From Clostridium peptidivorans (GTDB lineage: Bacteria > Bacillota > Clostridia > Clostridiales > Clostridiaceae), in contig NZ_OAOD01000004.1 in NCBI RefSeq assembly GCF_900205925.1, positions 124,001-188,000 of the forward strand: a stretch of 64,000 nucleotides of DNA, in the 5' to 3' direction. The notes below the pieces were generated by a model. That model did no database searches. It was not told the origin of the DNA and was given only the letters and a program-made list of their open reading frames with translations. Positions 32,165 through 41,613 of this stretch are shown one piece after another (positions within the stretch are counted from its first letter, which is position 1; each line of letters opens with the position of its first letter). A program made the position numbers and the translations under genes.

Positions 32165-32862
32165 AAATGATTGATGTTAATGTATATTATGGAGCTGTTC
32201 ATGCTTTAAAAGGTATAAGTTTAAAAGTAAATGAGGGAGAAATTGTTACTTTAATAGGTGCAAATGGGGCTGGGAAAACTACAACTCTTAAGACGATTTC
32301 TGGAGTTCTAAAACCTAAAGTGGGGAAAGTTATATTTGATGGAAAAGACTTAAACAAAGTTAATGCAAGTAACATGGTAAGTCTTGGAATGGCTCATGTG
32401 CCAGAAGGAAGAAGAATATTTGCTAACATGTCAATTATGGAGAACTTGGAAATGGGGGCGTTTTCAAGAAAAGATAAGGCAGAGATAAAAAAGGATTATG
32501 AGAAAATATTTGAAACCTTTCCAAGATTATTAGAACGTAAAAACCAAATGGCAGGAACTTTATCAGGAGGGGAACAGCAGATGCTTGCTATAGGGCGTGC
32601 TCTTATGTCAAGACCTAAGCTTCTTCTTTTAGATGAACCTTCCATGGGGCTTGCACCTTTAGTAGTTAAGCAAATATTTTCAATAATAGAGGATATAAAT
32701 AAAAGTGGCACTACAGTTTTACTTGTAGAACAAAATGCTTCTATGGCACTTAAAATAGCTCATAGAGCTTATGTAATACAAAATGGATATGTAGAAATGG
32801 AAGGAGACGCTTCAGAGCTTTTAAATGATGAAAGCGTAAAAAGTGCATATCTTGGGGCATGA
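32158..32862 (+). CDS. livF: Branched-chain amino acid ABC ATPase LivF
   Basis: The protein has 234 residues: Walker A GANGAGKT, signature LSGGEQQMLAIGRAL, Walker B LLLLDEPSMGLAP, and VEQNASMALKIAHRAYV, the typical LivF end. It overlaps livG by 7 bases. The pair of ATPases hydrolyses ATP on the cytoplasmic face of the importer. It is the last gene of the operon; a terminator lies at 32946-32985. Confidence 0.94.
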   Translation: MLEMIDVNVYYGAVHALKGISLKVNEGEIVTLIGANGAGKTTTLKTISGVLKPKVGKVIFDGKDLNKVNASNMVSLGMAHVPEGRRIFANMSIMENLEMGAFSRKDKAEIKKDYEKIFETFPRLLERKNQMAGTLSGGEQQMLAIGRALMSRPKLLLLDEPSMGLAPLVVKQIFSIIEDINKSGTTVLLVEQNASMALKIAHRAYVIQNGYVEMEGDASELLNDESVKSAYLGA

Positions 32863-32945
32863 TATGTAGTATTCAATCACTAATCTATAGATTTAGATGA
32901 AATGATAATAGATAAAAAGGGGCTTTTACTTAAGATATATTTTAT

Positions 32946-32985
32946 AAAATCTAGCTAATTTATTTAGCTGGATTTTATTTTTTTA
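32946..32985 (+). terminator. Terminator of the liv operon
   Basis: 13-base arms AAAATCTAGCTAA and TTAGCTGGATTTT (one U-G) are followed by a run of T residues. Confidence 0.85.
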
Positions 32986-33057
32986 TATAAATCATTTGAA
33001 GAGCAATATAAAATAACCTATAATAAATCTATTGACAAAATTATGTAGGGGGATAAA

Positions 33058-34779
33058 ATGTATTATTTATTAGTTATTTTATTGTTTTTAAAACCTAGTA
33101 TTAAAAAAGAAGATTTATCTGAACAGATAGGAAGAGGAATTATTGGAGGTATAATTTCATTTTTGGTTTTCTATATCTTTAAGTTTGACCATACTCTTTC
33201 CTTTGTTTTATCTATGCTTTGGCTGCCAGCAATTGTTCAGCTATTATTTTATGTCATTTCAGAGGCAGTAAATAAGGGTAAGAAGGATAAAGAGAATACA
33301 AAAGCTTCAGGCTTTGTTGGAATATTTTTGATTGTAGTCATGATTCTCAGTATTGGATATAATCAGGTTCCATATATAACGGGCGGGGCAAAAAAACTTG
33401 CCCAAATGGTTCCTGTAGAGGAAAGTGCAAAAAAGGTTTCTCAAATTAATGCAGAACATGTTATTGTTATTTCACCAGAAACTGCATATTATGAGATGCA
33501 GAAAATGATAGGGACACTTCCTAATCCTAGTGCTTATGAAATTGGGGAAATTGGTATTACAATGACAAAGGATGGAGTTTCATATGTAGCTCCAATAGAA
33601 TTTGATAGCATTTTTAGAGCCTTTAAGAGTAAAGAGATACCAGGGGTAATCTATGTTTCAGCTGAAAAGCAGGCAGAAGCAAAAATTATAAATATGCCAG
33701 TAGGTTATGCTAAATCTTTGGTATTTGGGCATGATATTGAAAGAAGCTTACGTAAGGCTAAACCTGAAGCGATACTTTTTCAGGCAAATGTTGAGCTTGA
33801 TGACTCAGGTAGTCCTTACTATGTAGGTACCTATGGTCATTACAAGTATGGTCGTAGGGGACCTATAGTTGATGGTGCTGTACTTTTAGATTTTAAGGAT
33901 GGAAAGATTACAGATTACAGCAAAGATAAAGTGCCTTCATGGGTAGAAGAAATATATCCTTCGGACGTTGCTGAAGTCTATAACGGTTATTTTGGTACTC
34001 TTGCTAAGGGATTGATAAATAAATTTTTTGCAAAAGAGGGAGTACATATTCCGACAGAGTGGAGTGGAGATACAAGTATAGGTGGACTTAAAGTTAATTC
34101 TTATGAAGTATCAGGAGTTGTAGATAGTAATGGAAAAATGAAGTGGTTTACTGATCACACTAATACATCAAGTAATTCAACTACCATGACAGGGTACACA
34201 CTTATGGACATGAGAACAGGAAACATGACTTACTACAAAACAGCTGGCTATATGAACGGAAAGGGTGCTATGAATGCTGTGGACAAGACTCTTGGAGCTA
34301 ATAAAGCAAATTGGGCTCCTGTACAGCCATTATTTTATAACCTATTTGGCTATGAGGCCTGGGTGGTTCCTGTAGTAAATAAGACTGACGGAGCACTAGT
34401 AAAGGTAGCTATAGTTGCAGCACAAAACAGTTATGTAGTATTAGAAGACAATAAGGCCTTAGCTATTGAATCTTTTAAGAATGCCATTGCTTATGGAAAA
34501 ATAAATGATGCAACTAATAAAAATGCAAACAGCATAAAAGCTGACAAAAAGAATATCATAGGAAAAGTTTCAAGAATAAACGCTGTAACTGAGAATGGGA
34601 ACACTATTTTTTATGTTAAGCTTGCAGAATCAGAAAATATTTATATGGTTAACAAGTCTGCTGGAGTTGATATTGTCTTAACTAAAGAAGAGGATATGGT
34701 AGAAATTGAATATCTTGATATTAAAGATAATAATATAGTTTCAACCACAAAGTTTAAAAATAATAGTATTAAAAAATAA
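33058..34779 (+). CDS. Large membrane-anchored protein of unknown function
   Basis: The protein has 573 residues with three N-terminal membrane helices (about 2-10, 28-45 and 50-66) and a fourth at about 87-103. A long domain (about 110-573) follows, probably outside the cell, with no motif that I can name. It is rich in Tyr and Gly, with a segment of conserved look (YVGTYGHYKYGRRGP) and a beta-rich C-terminus. No signal of secretion beyond the anchors is seen. GGGGG before the ATG supports the start. It is monocistronic between two terminators. Confidence 0.72.
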   Translation: MYYLLVILLFLKPSIKKEDLSEQIGRGIIGGIISFLVFYIFKFDHTLSFVLSMLWLPAIVQLLFYVISEAVNKGKKDKENTKASGFVGIFLIVVMILSIGYNQVPYITGGAKKLAQMVPVEESAKKVSQINAEHVIVISPETAYYEMQKMIGTLPNPSAYEIGEIGITMTKDGVSYVAPIEFDSIFRAFKSKEIPGVIYVSAEKQAEAKIINMPVGYAKSLVFGHDIERSLRKAKPEAILFQANVELDDSGSPYYVGTYGHYKYGRRGPIVDGAVLLDFKDGKITDYSKDKVPSWVEEIYPSDVAEVYNGYFGTLAKGLINKFFAKEGVHIPTEWSGDTSIGGLKVNSYEVSGVVDSNGKMKWFTDHTNTSSNSTTMTGYTLMDMRTGNMTYYKTAGYMNGKGAMNAVDKTLGANKANWAPVQPLFYNLFGYEAWVVPVVNKTDGALVKVAIVAAQNSYVVLEDNKALAIESFKNAIAYGKINDATNKNANSIKADKKNIIGKVSRINAVTENGNTIFYVKLAESENIYMVNKSAGVDIVLTKEEDMVEIEYLDIKDNNIVSTTKFKNNSIKK

Positions 34780-34851
34780 TGATTCAAAATCACCAAATAT
34801 ATTTACATGGGAATCAGACACAAATATCAATAAGCCTGTAAGGGGACTAGC

Positions 34852-34881
34852 AAAAAAATAGAGCCGAAAGGCTCTTTTTTA
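34852..34881. terminator. Bidirectional terminator
   Basis: The stem AGAGCC/GGCTCT with a GAAA loop is framed by an A run upstream and a T run downstream, so it works for both convergent genes. Confidence 0.85.
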
Positions 34882-34893
34882 TATAGTGGTTAC

Positions 34894-35700
34894 TCATTTT
34901 TCTAGTATCCGAGATAACGCCTTTAGGCTTTCAGCTGCCTTTTCCCTAGGCCTTACTTCTATAATATAAATTATAGGCTTATCTTTCATAAGGTCAAAAT
35001 GCCAGTTAAAATCAATGAGCCCCGTGCCCGGAATTTGATGGTCGCTTTTGCCATTGTTATCATGAATGTGGCAAGTACGTATTTTATCTATATTTTTTAC
35101 GAAAAATTCAATTTCCTTATACTTATTTTCAAGGGAATGACCTATATCCCAAGTTAAGTATAAATTATCATTAGCTAAGAGTTCTTGAATAGTTTCTTGA
35201 ACAACTTTTTTAGGAAATCTTCCTGAGTTTTCTACGCATATTTTAATTTTATTTCCAGCAAAATCTATAATTTCTTTTAAGTTAGTTTTTAAAATATTTC
35301 TATATTCATTTTCGTAAGACTCCTCCATATAGCTTTTCCTATCTGTTAAAGTAAAGCATACAGAAGGACCAACATGTAAAGTTAAATTCTTTGCACCAAT
35401 ATCTATTCCAAATTGAATTATGGTCTTAAATCGACTTATTACAGCCGCTCTAATATCTTCTTGAAGCTGAAGTAGGGAAATATCTTCAGGAGCGTGTAAT
35501 GTTAAAACTATACCTTTATGTGAAGTATAATTTTTAATATTAAGTCTTTCCTCTTTAGAATAATTTTCAGGAAAAAACATTGGAACATTCATATTTATTT
35601 CTACTGCATTAAAGCCGTTTTTAATTGCAAAATCAAGAGTATCATATATACTTTTTTCTCCTAAGCAAGCTGCATATCCCATAGGGTTAAGATTAAACAA
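34894..35700 (-). CDS. Sugar phosphate isomerase/epimerase-like TIM barrel
   Basis: The protein has 268 residues of the xylose isomerase/AP endonuclease 2 TIM-barrel superfamily. Metal-binding pieces appear in order: LTLHAPED, LTLHVGPS, ICVENSGR with Glu, TWDIGH with Asp and His, CHIHDN, and IPGTGLIDF, ending with VEIxx-type IIEVRP. This supports a divalent-metal enzyme acting on a small carbohydrate or a DNA lesion. Substrate unknown. Single gene, separated from serA by 135 bases with a hairpin at 35791-35813. Confidence 0.82.
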   Translation of the reverse strand: MFNLNPMGYAACLGEKSIYDTLDFAIKNGFNAVEINMNVPMFFPENYSKEERLNIKNYTSHKGIVLTLHAPEDISLLQLQEDIRAAVISRFKTIIQFGIDIGAKNLTLHVGPSVCFTLTDRKSYMEESYENEYRNILKTNLKEIIDFAGNKIKICVENSGRFPKKVVQETIQELLANDNLYLTWDIGHSLENKYKEIEFFVKNIDKIRTCHIHDNNGKSDHQIPGTGLIDFNWHFDLMKDKPIIYIIEVRPREKAAESLKALSRILEK

Positions 35701-35790
35701 ATTAAATTCACCTCACTTCTATTTTAGATAATAAATAATAACTTTTTCTATGCATGATTTATAGAAATTTATAATTTCGTTATAAATAAG

Positions 35791-35813
35791 CACATCTCAG
35801 TTATACTGAGATG
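35791..35813 (-). terminator. Hairpin after serA
   Basis: Perfect 10-bp arms ACATCTCAGT and ACTGAGATGT with a 3-base loop lie just beyond the serA stop. On the reverse strand a TTATTTAT stretch follows. Probably a weak terminator. Confidence 0.6.
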
Positions 35814-35835
35814 TTTACTTAATTATTAACTGATA

Positions 35836-37437
35836 TTATAGATTTATATTTTTTGCCCATATTATATCAGGAATGTTTTCAAGTTCGTTTAAGGCATCTT
35901 TAGGTATTCTTTCATCGATTGTAAGTATCATAAGGGCCTTGTCGCCTTTAAGCTTTCTTCCAACCTGCATAGTAGCTACATTTATATCTTGATCTCCAAT
36001 AAAGGTTCCAACTTGGCCGATTACTCCTGGCACATCTTTGTTTTGTATAAATAACATATGTTCTGTAGGTTTTACATCTACTTCATAGCCAGCAATTTCA
36101 ACTAGTTTTCCTTCTCCCTTAGTTGAAATTGTACCTGCAAGAGTAAAAGTAAAGCCTCTATTGCTTCTAATTTCTACAGTAATTAAATTTGAATATCCAT
36201 CATAAGCTTCAGGTGTATTATTAACATTAACTGCAATTCCACTATCCTTAGCTGTTACTCTTGAATTTATATAGTTAATCTTATCCTTCATAACAGGCTC
36301 TAAAAGTCCCTTTAAAAAGGCTATAGTTACAATTTCAGTATCTTGAACTCCTATTTCTCCACAGTAGTTTATTTCCACTAATTCAATAGGGGCTTTATGA
36401 AGCTGATAGTATATTTTACCTAGATTTTCCATCAAATCTATATAAGGAGTTATTTCCTTTAACTCATCTCTGTGTATAACAGGAAGGTTTACTGCATTAG
36501 GAACAATTCCACCTTTAAGTCCATTGATAACCTGTTCAGCTATGGTAATTCCAACATTTTGCTGTGCTTCTACAGTAGTTGCTCCAATATGAGGAGTTAC
36601 AACTACATTTTCAAATTGATAAAGAGGGGAGCTGTATCTAGGTTCTTTGTCATGTACATCTAAGCCCACACTTGCAATTTTGCCACTTTCAAGTCCTATA
36701 AGAAGTGCTTTTTCATCCATAAGTTTTCCTCTAGCTGCATTTACAAGTCTAACTCCATCTTTCATTATTCCTAGTTCTCTTTCACCGATAATTCCAATTG
36801 TTTCTTCTGTACGTGGAGTGTGGATGGTGATGTAGTCAGATTGCATTAAAAGCTCATCTAAAGTTTCCATTCTTTTTGCATTATATCTTTTAAATCTTTC
36901 ATCAGAAATATAAGGGTCATATGAAACTATTTTCATACCAAATGAATGCATGCGAGTAGCAACTAAAGCACCAATTCTTCCAAGACCTATTATACCAAGG
37001 GTCTTGTTATATAGCTCATTTCCCATAAAACTATCTCTATCCCAATTGCCGTCCTTTAAAAACTTATCAGCGCTGCATACATTTCTGCTTTGAGCAAGTA
37101 ATAGTGATATAGCAAGTTCACAAGCTGAAATACTATTACTATCAGGAGTATTTGCTACAATTATGCCACGCTTTGTAGCTTCTGGTATATCTATATTATC
37201 AACTCCATTACCAGCTCTTCCTACAATCTTAAGATTAACAGCTTTATCCATAAGTTCGCTATCAACTTTAGTATCACTTCTGATCATAAGAGCATGATAA
37301 TTTTCAATTATATTTAAAAGTTCCTGTCTTTCTATACCAATTTTTATATCTAATTGAAAATCCTTCTCTTTCTTTAAAAGTTCAAGCCCCATTGGATCGA
37401 TATTATCTACAACTAATATCTTTTTAATGTCATTCAT
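35836..37437 (-). CDS. serA: D-3-phosphoglycerate dehydrogenase, long ACT type
   Basis: The protein has 533 residues. The N-terminal D-2-hydroxyacid dehydrogenase part has the NAD motif GLGRIGALVATRM, catalytic Arg in NAARGKLMDEKAL, Glu in DVHDKEP and His in TPHIGATT. An intervening domain (about 315-455) and a C-terminal ACT domain (about 460-530, KDVPGVIGQVGTF) give the 530-residue long form, feedback-inhibited by serine in other bacteria. It oxidises 3-phosphoglycerate for serine synthesis. GGGGG precedes the ATG. No serC or serB is nearby. Confidence 0.95.
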   Translation of the reverse strand: MNDIKKILVVDNIDPMGLELLKKEKDFQLDIKIGIERQELLNIIENYHALMIRSDTKVDSELMDKAVNLKIVGRAGNGVDNIDIPEATKRGIIVANTPDSNSISACELAISLLLAQSRNVCSADKFLKDGNWDRDSFMGNELYNKTLGIIGLGRIGALVATRMHSFGMKIVSYDPYISDERFKRYNAKRMETLDELLMQSDYITIHTPRTEETIGIIGERELGIMKDGVRLVNAARGKLMDEKALLIGLESGKIASVGLDVHDKEPRYSSPLYQFENVVVTPHIGATTVEAQQNVGITIAEQVINGLKGGIVPNAVNLPVIHRDELKEITPYIDLMENLGKIYYQLHKAPIELVEINYCGEIGVQDTEIVTIAFLKGLLEPVMKDKINYINSRVTAKDSGIAVNVNNTPEAYDGYSNLITVEIRSNRGFTFTLAGTISTKGEGKLVEIAGYEVDVKPTEHMLFIQNKDVPGVIGQVGTFIGDQDINVATMQVGRKLKGDKALMILTIDERIPKDALNELENIPDIIWAKNINL

Positions 37438-37526
37438 TTAAACTGCCCCCTTTTTTTATATAATATTAAATAATAAATGAATTCAAACAAAAGTATATTT
37501 TTAAAATTATATTATATGTGCTCATA

Positions 37527-37540
37527 AAACACAAGTGTTT
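37527..37540. promoter_or_regulatory. Small dyad between serA and the DUF2207 gene
   Basis: AAACAC-AA-GTGTTT is a perfect palindrome with a 2-base centre, in the divergent spacer. It may be an operator; nothing else supports it. Confidence 0.25.
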
Positions 37541-37633
37541 GTCCTAATAAATTTTATTAAATAAATTAAGCTTATGTAGATTTAATAATTCAACTGATAT
37601 AAAATAAAATTATTAGTTAAAAGGAGGTAAATT

Positions 37634-39421
37634 ATGAAAAATTTAAGAAAATATCAATTAAGTCTTTGTATGTTTATAATGATAATTACTTTAATTTTTG
37701 GTAAAAGTACTGTAAAAGCAGAGGAAAAAATAATTATTTCTAACTGGAATGTAAACTCTAGTGTAATGGAAGATGGTTCGATAAATATAAATGAATATAT
37801 AACCTTTAAATTTAATGATAAGTTTAATGGTGTATATAGAAGTATAGTGCTTACAGGAACAGAAGGAATAAGTAATTTAAGAATATATGAAAAAACTCCC
37901 TATAAGGATATAGAATATAAAAAAGTGGATAAGGCATCTAAAGGAGATAAAAATGTATATACTGTGGACATTAAAAAAGATACAGCTGAAATAAAGATAT
38001 TTTCTCCTTCTAAATCTAAAGAACAAAAAACTTTTAATTTGGTTTATATGATGTCAAAGGTTTCTACTAGATACAATGATACAGCAGAACTTTATTATAA
38101 CTTTTTGGGCAATGAAAATGAAACTCCTATAGAAAATTTTAATGTAAACATAGGATTTTTATATAATTTTGATAAGGATAAAGTTAAGATATTTGCTCAT
38201 GGTCCTTTAAACGGAACTGTAAAGTTTGTAAATAACAATACAGTAAATTTAAATGTTAAAAATGTGCCTAAAAAAACCTCGATAAGTGGAAGAATTTTAT
38301 TTCCAAGAGAGTTTTTAGATAAGAAGTTATATCCTAAGACTAAAAATGAAAAGGGCTACAATAAAATTTTACAAGAAGAATTAAAGTCTGCAGAAAATAT
38401 AAAAAAGAAATTAGAAAGAAAGAATACTTTAAAAAATACTTTTAATAATATATCACTAATACTTTCAATAGCTATATTAGCTGCTCTATTTTATATATTT
38501 AATAAATTAAAGAGAAATAAAATTGATTTATCAAGGGATTATAATATTTCTCCTAAAATTTCCACTCCAGCAATGCTTAGCATATTGTACTACAATACTT
38601 TAGATTTTAAAAGTATACTTGCAACTCTCTTAGATTTAAATAAAAAGGGATATATAGAAGTTAACGAAATAGGAGAAGTCGATGAAAAGACAAAGGATTA
38701 TTTAATGCAAAGAATAAAAGAAAATACTGAAGAATTAGAAAAACATGAAGTTTTCTTTATGAATTGGATATTTGGGGAAATATCAGCTAATAACTGCATA
38801 ACTACAAAAAAGTTAAAAGAATATGCAGAAAGCCATAAAAATGAGTTTGCAGAACAGTTTAAAAAATGGGAAAATATAGTAAAAGATAAATTTGACGAAA
38901 ATAATTATATAGATAAAGGAGGAAAAAAATATGGAACACCAGTAATGGTTACTTCATTTATATTCTTAGGAGTAAGCATAGCTGCATTAGTAAATGAAGC
39001 TATGGCTGGAGTGCTTTTAATGATAATTTCAATTATAAGTTTAATAACGGGTTTAACCTTGTTTTACCGTAAAAGTGACCTTGGATATGAGGAATATACT
39101 AAGTGGCAACATTTGTTTAAAAGGGTTAAGAAAAAGGATGAAGCAGGAGATATATATTTGTTTGAAAACTATTTACCTTATTTCATAGTAATGGGTTTAA
39201 ATCATAGACATGTGGAAAACTTCAAAATTAAAACTCAAAAAACTTCATATAGCACAGGATTTTTTGCATGGTATTATTTAGCTAATAGCACATCGGGAAA
39301 TAACTTTAATAGCTCTTTAAACTCAGCACTTCAAAGCACCGTTCCAGGATCAGGTGCTGGAGGAGGATTTTCATCAGGAAGCGGTGGTGCTTCAGGAGGT
39401 GGAGGAGCTGGAGGTTTTTAA
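37634..39421 (+). CDS. DUF2207 membrane protein with glycine-rich tail
   Basis: The protein has 595 residues: a signal sequence (about 1-29), an extracellular DUF2207 domain (about 35-240) and TM at about 271-288. A cytoplasmic part (about 300-430) is followed by two further helices (about 438-477) and a C-terminal low-complexity tail rich in Gly and Ser (about 573-595, with SSGSGGASGGGGAGGF). DUF2207 proteins are widespread in Gram-positives with no known function; the Gly tail is also typical. A strong AAAAGGAGG site marks the start. Confidence 0.85.
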   Translation: MKNLRKYQLSLCMFIMIITLIFGKSTVKAEEKIIISNWNVNSSVMEDGSININEYITFKFNDKFNGVYRSIVLTGTEGISNLRIYEKTPYKDIEYKKVDKASKGDKNVYTVDIKKDTAEIKIFSPSKSKEQKTFNLVYMMSKVSTRYNDTAELYYNFLGNENETPIENFNVNIGFLYNFDKDKVKIFAHGPLNGTVKFVNNNTVNLNVKNVPKKTSISGRILFPREFLDKKLYPKTKNEKGYNKILQEELKSAENIKKKLERKNTLKNTFNNISLILSIAILAALFYIFNKLKRNKIDLSRDYNISPKISTPAMLSILYYNTLDFKSILATLLDLNKKGYIEVNEIGEVDEKTKDYLMQRIKENTEELEKHEVFFMNWIFGEISANNCITTKKLKEYAESHKNEFAEQFKKWENIVKDKFDENNYIDKGGKKYGTPVMVTSFIFLGVSIAALVNEAMAGVLLMIISIISLITGLTLFYRKSDLGYEEYTKWQHLFKRVKKKDEAGDIYLFENYLPYFIVMGLNHRHVENFKIKTQKTSYSTGFFAWYYLANSTSGNNFNSSLNSALQSTVPGSGAGGGFSSGSGGASGGGGAGGF

Positions 39422-39519
39422 AACTTAACATGGGGAAGGCAAATTGCTAAAGATAAATCATTCGCAAAATTATAAAAATATAATAGCAATGTAAAATTTA
39501 AATTGGGGAGTTACTTTAA

Positions 39520-40254
39520 ATGAAAAAAGTTAAAAAAACAAAGGATACCTGGGGAAAATTAAGAAATGGATTCATGGTAATAAGCCTTATGTACTTTATA
39601 TGGATTATAGGAAAAGGGAGATTTAAGGAATTTTATATGATATGGAACATAACACTGTGCTGGATACCCTTTGAATTATCTTTATTTTTCCTTAAAAATA
39701 ACTCAAATAAAAAGGGAACATCTAAATTTTTGATGATTTTGTGTGCAGTACTTTGGGTACTATTTTTACCTAATTGTTTTTATATAATTACAGACTTTAT
39801 TCATATAAGTGGGAATTCCTATATGGTTATAAATCCTAACTATAAGCCTTATACAACAACTAATGAGAGTATGTATTTTTTTAGTGATAATATAACAATA
39901 TGGTATGATTTTTTATCTATATCATTAGGAGTTTTTATAGGATTAAGCCTTGGAGTAATATCTCTTTATATAATACAAAGTCTTATTAAAAAGAAATATA
40001 ATAAATTAGTTTCTTGGATAACTGTTGTAGTTATAAGTTTTATAAGTGGATATGCTATATATTTAGGAAGATTTTTAAGATGGAATAGTTGGGATTTAAT
40101 ATTAAAGCCCATAAATATAATAAATATGTTTATCCATCACTTAAATGCTAAATCCTTAAAATTTGCAATGCTTTTTGGTACATTAAACTTTGTAGTATAT
40201 GTTTTAGCCTATATACTTATAAATGTTTCTAAACATATTTCTAGCGAAAATTAA
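39520..40254 (+). CDS. DUF1361 membrane protein
   Basis: The protein has 244 residues with about seven hydrophobic segments. The DUF1361 signature is visible: NITLCWIPFELSLF, FLPNCFYIITDFIHI, the WYDF segment and LGRFLRWNSWD. The function of the family is unknown. GGGGAG precedes the ATG. It follows the DUF2207 gene by 98 bases and ends before a terminator at 40302-40333. Confidence 0.85.
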   Translation: MKKVKKTKDTWGKLRNGFMVISLMYFIWIIGKGRFKEFYMIWNITLCWIPFELSLFFLKNNSNKKGTSKFLMILCAVLWVLFLPNCFYIITDFIHISGNSYMVINPNYKPYTTTNESMYFFSDNITIWYDFLSISLGVFIGLSLGVISLYIIQSLIKKKYNKLVSWITVVVISFISGYAIYLGRFLRWNSWDLILKPINIINMFIHHLNAKSLKFAMLFGTLNFVVYVLAYILINVSKHISSEN

Positions 40255-40301
40255 TATTTTTTTTAAATTTTATGCACATTTTTAAAATTAATGAATAAAA
40301 T

Positions 40302-40333
40302 AAACAGGTGGGGAAAAACTACCTGTTTTTTTA
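40302..40333 (+). terminator. Intrinsic terminator
   Basis: The arms AAACAGGT and ACCTGTTT are followed by seven T residues. It ends the DUF1361 gene. Confidence 0.8.
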
Positions 40334-40456
40334 AGTTAATATTTTTAACAAAATTCAAAAAAATATTATATGCGCAAAAGGAAATATTTTACATGCGTCG
40401 AATACATTATATGGAAAAGACGCAAGAAAATTTATGGCACAAAGGGGATATGGAAA

Positions 40457-41203
40457 ATGAGAGCAAATATTGAGATGAGTTTTAACGACGAACTAACAGT
40501 ACCAATTGACTACAATTACATTTTGCATGAGATGATATTAAATTGTATGGGTAAAGAGGGATATGAAACTTTAATTCATGATAAAAGGTATGAGTATAAA
40601 AATAGAAGTTACAAGCTTTTTACCTTTTCAAAGCTTTTTGGAAAGTTTGAGATGGACAAAGAAAATAGTACCATAACTTATTTTGATAGGGCTAATTTTA
40701 CGGTATCTAGTCCAGATTATACATTTTTAAACTATCTTATAAATAGAGTTTTAAAAAATCCTAATTTTAAAATAGGCTGGAATGATATAAAAATAAAGAA
40801 AATCGAAAATTTTCATGCTCAGCTTGGAAGTTCTGAAACAATATATACAAAATCACCTATAGTTGCATATAAAACATTAGAGAATGACAAAAGAAGGAAA
40901 ACCTTATACTATAGTCCTTATGAAGATGAATTTCAAGAAATTTTAAAAGAAAACCTAATTAATAAATATAAAGCAATTTATGGATATAAGCCTGAACATA
41001 ATGAGTTCAAAATAAATGTATTGGAAACTAAAAAACCTAAGTCTAGTTCTATTAATTATCAAGGTCACATAATAAAGGGATGGAATGGAGAATTTTTAAT
41101 AGAAGGCTCTCCAGAACTTTTACAAATTGCTTATGATACAGGATTAGGTTTGAAAAATTCACAAGGTTTTGGATGTATAGAAGTAAAGGAAATAATAGAT
41201 TAA
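40457..41203 (+). CDS. cas6: Cas6-family CRISPR RNA endonuclease, solitary
   Basis: The protein has 248 residues. The ATG at 40457 is chosen because AAGGGG lies before it, although the frame opens earlier. It has two ferredoxin-like halves of Cas6: PIDYNYILHEMI and the YKLFTFSKLFGKFEM strand in the first, and a C-terminal Gly-rich loop GLGLKNSQGFGC in the second. Cas6 cuts CRISPR precursor RNA within repeats. No other cas gene and no repeat array are found within the 40 kb on the left or 23 kb on the right, so it is an orphan here. It might process RNA from a distant array or another RNA. Confidence 0.88.
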   Translation: MRANIEMSFNDELTVPIDYNYILHEMILNCMGKEGYETLIHDKRYEYKNRSYKLFTFSKLFGKFEMDKENSTITYFDRANFTVSSPDYTFLNYLINRVLKNPNFKIGWNDIKIKKIENFHAQLGSSETIYTKSPIVAYKTLENDKRRKTLYYSPYEDEFQEILKENLINKYKAIYGYKPEHNEFKINVLETKKPKSSSINYQGHIIKGWNGEFLIEGSPELLQIAYDTGLGLKNSQGFGCIEVKEIID

Positions 41204-41230
41204 TAATATTGAGGTAAAAAGTTCATGATT

Positions 41231-41273
41231 TAAGGTCTTACATTTTAAATTGAATGTAAGACCTTAATATTTT
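41231..41273 (+). terminator. Terminator of cas6
   Basis: A perfect 14-bp stem TAAGGTCTTACATT with its complement at 41253-41266, loop of 8, then ATATTTT. Confidence 0.8.
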
Positions 41274-41421
41274 CATAGGATTTATTCAAAAATACGAACA
41301 TTAAAATATAAATAAAATAAAATATCTAGAATAATACGAATGATTATATAAAAAAATAATAAAATGTATTGAAAAATAACTTATTAAGTGTTACTATAAG
41401 TATAAGATAATTAAATATTAG

Positions 41422-41589
41422 TTACCCATATAATCTCGATAATAAGGTTCGAGAGTTTCTACTAGAAGACCGTAAATTTTCAGGCTATGGGTAAGTCCAG
41501 ATTTTTAACTACATTTTATGTAGTGTATTTGGCATCTTTAAAAATCTATCTTGGGCTTACCTAAAAGCTTGAGGTGGATTATTTTTTTA
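41422..41589 (+). promoter_or_regulatory. Guanine-type purine riboswitch (off switch)
   Basis: The aptamer (41422-41493) has P1 arms ACCCATA (41424-41430) and TATGGGT (41486-41492) and the conserved TAATCTCGATAATAAGG and GTTTCTACTAGAAGACCG parts. C at 41485 marks guanine or hypoxanthine. Antiterminator arms 41490-41508 and 41538-41561 share bases with both P1 and the terminator (41543-41556/41567-41580, then seven T). Bound purine should keep P1 closed, free the terminator and stop purL transcription. It is the leader of the purL-D operon. Confidence 0.95.
41543..41589 (+). terminator. Riboswitch terminator
   Basis: 14-base arms AATCTATCTTGGGC and GCTTGAGGTGGATT pair with several G-U around a 10-base loop, then ATTTTTTT. 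The 5' arm also forms part of the antiterminator. Confidence 0.85.
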
Positions 41590-41613
41590 AATAAAAATAA
41601 GGAGAAGTCAAAT

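Noticed and set aside
33032..33059. TTGACA with TAAAAT before the 573-residue protein
   Set aside because: Transcription would begin after the start codon, so the match is most likely chance.
40291..40473. 60-residue reading frame upstream of cas6
   Set aside because: It runs through the DUF1361 terminator, lacks a ribosome binding site and overlaps the cas6 start in another frame.
40204..41613. CRISPR array beside cas6
   Set aside because: I looked for spaced direct repeats of 25-37 bases on both sides of cas6 and saw none; only terminators and the purine riboswitch are there.
41551..41613. N-terminal extension of PurL
   Set aside because: The extra 21 codons would be read from the antiterminator/terminator of the riboswitch, and the good ribosome binding site lies at 41600-41606.
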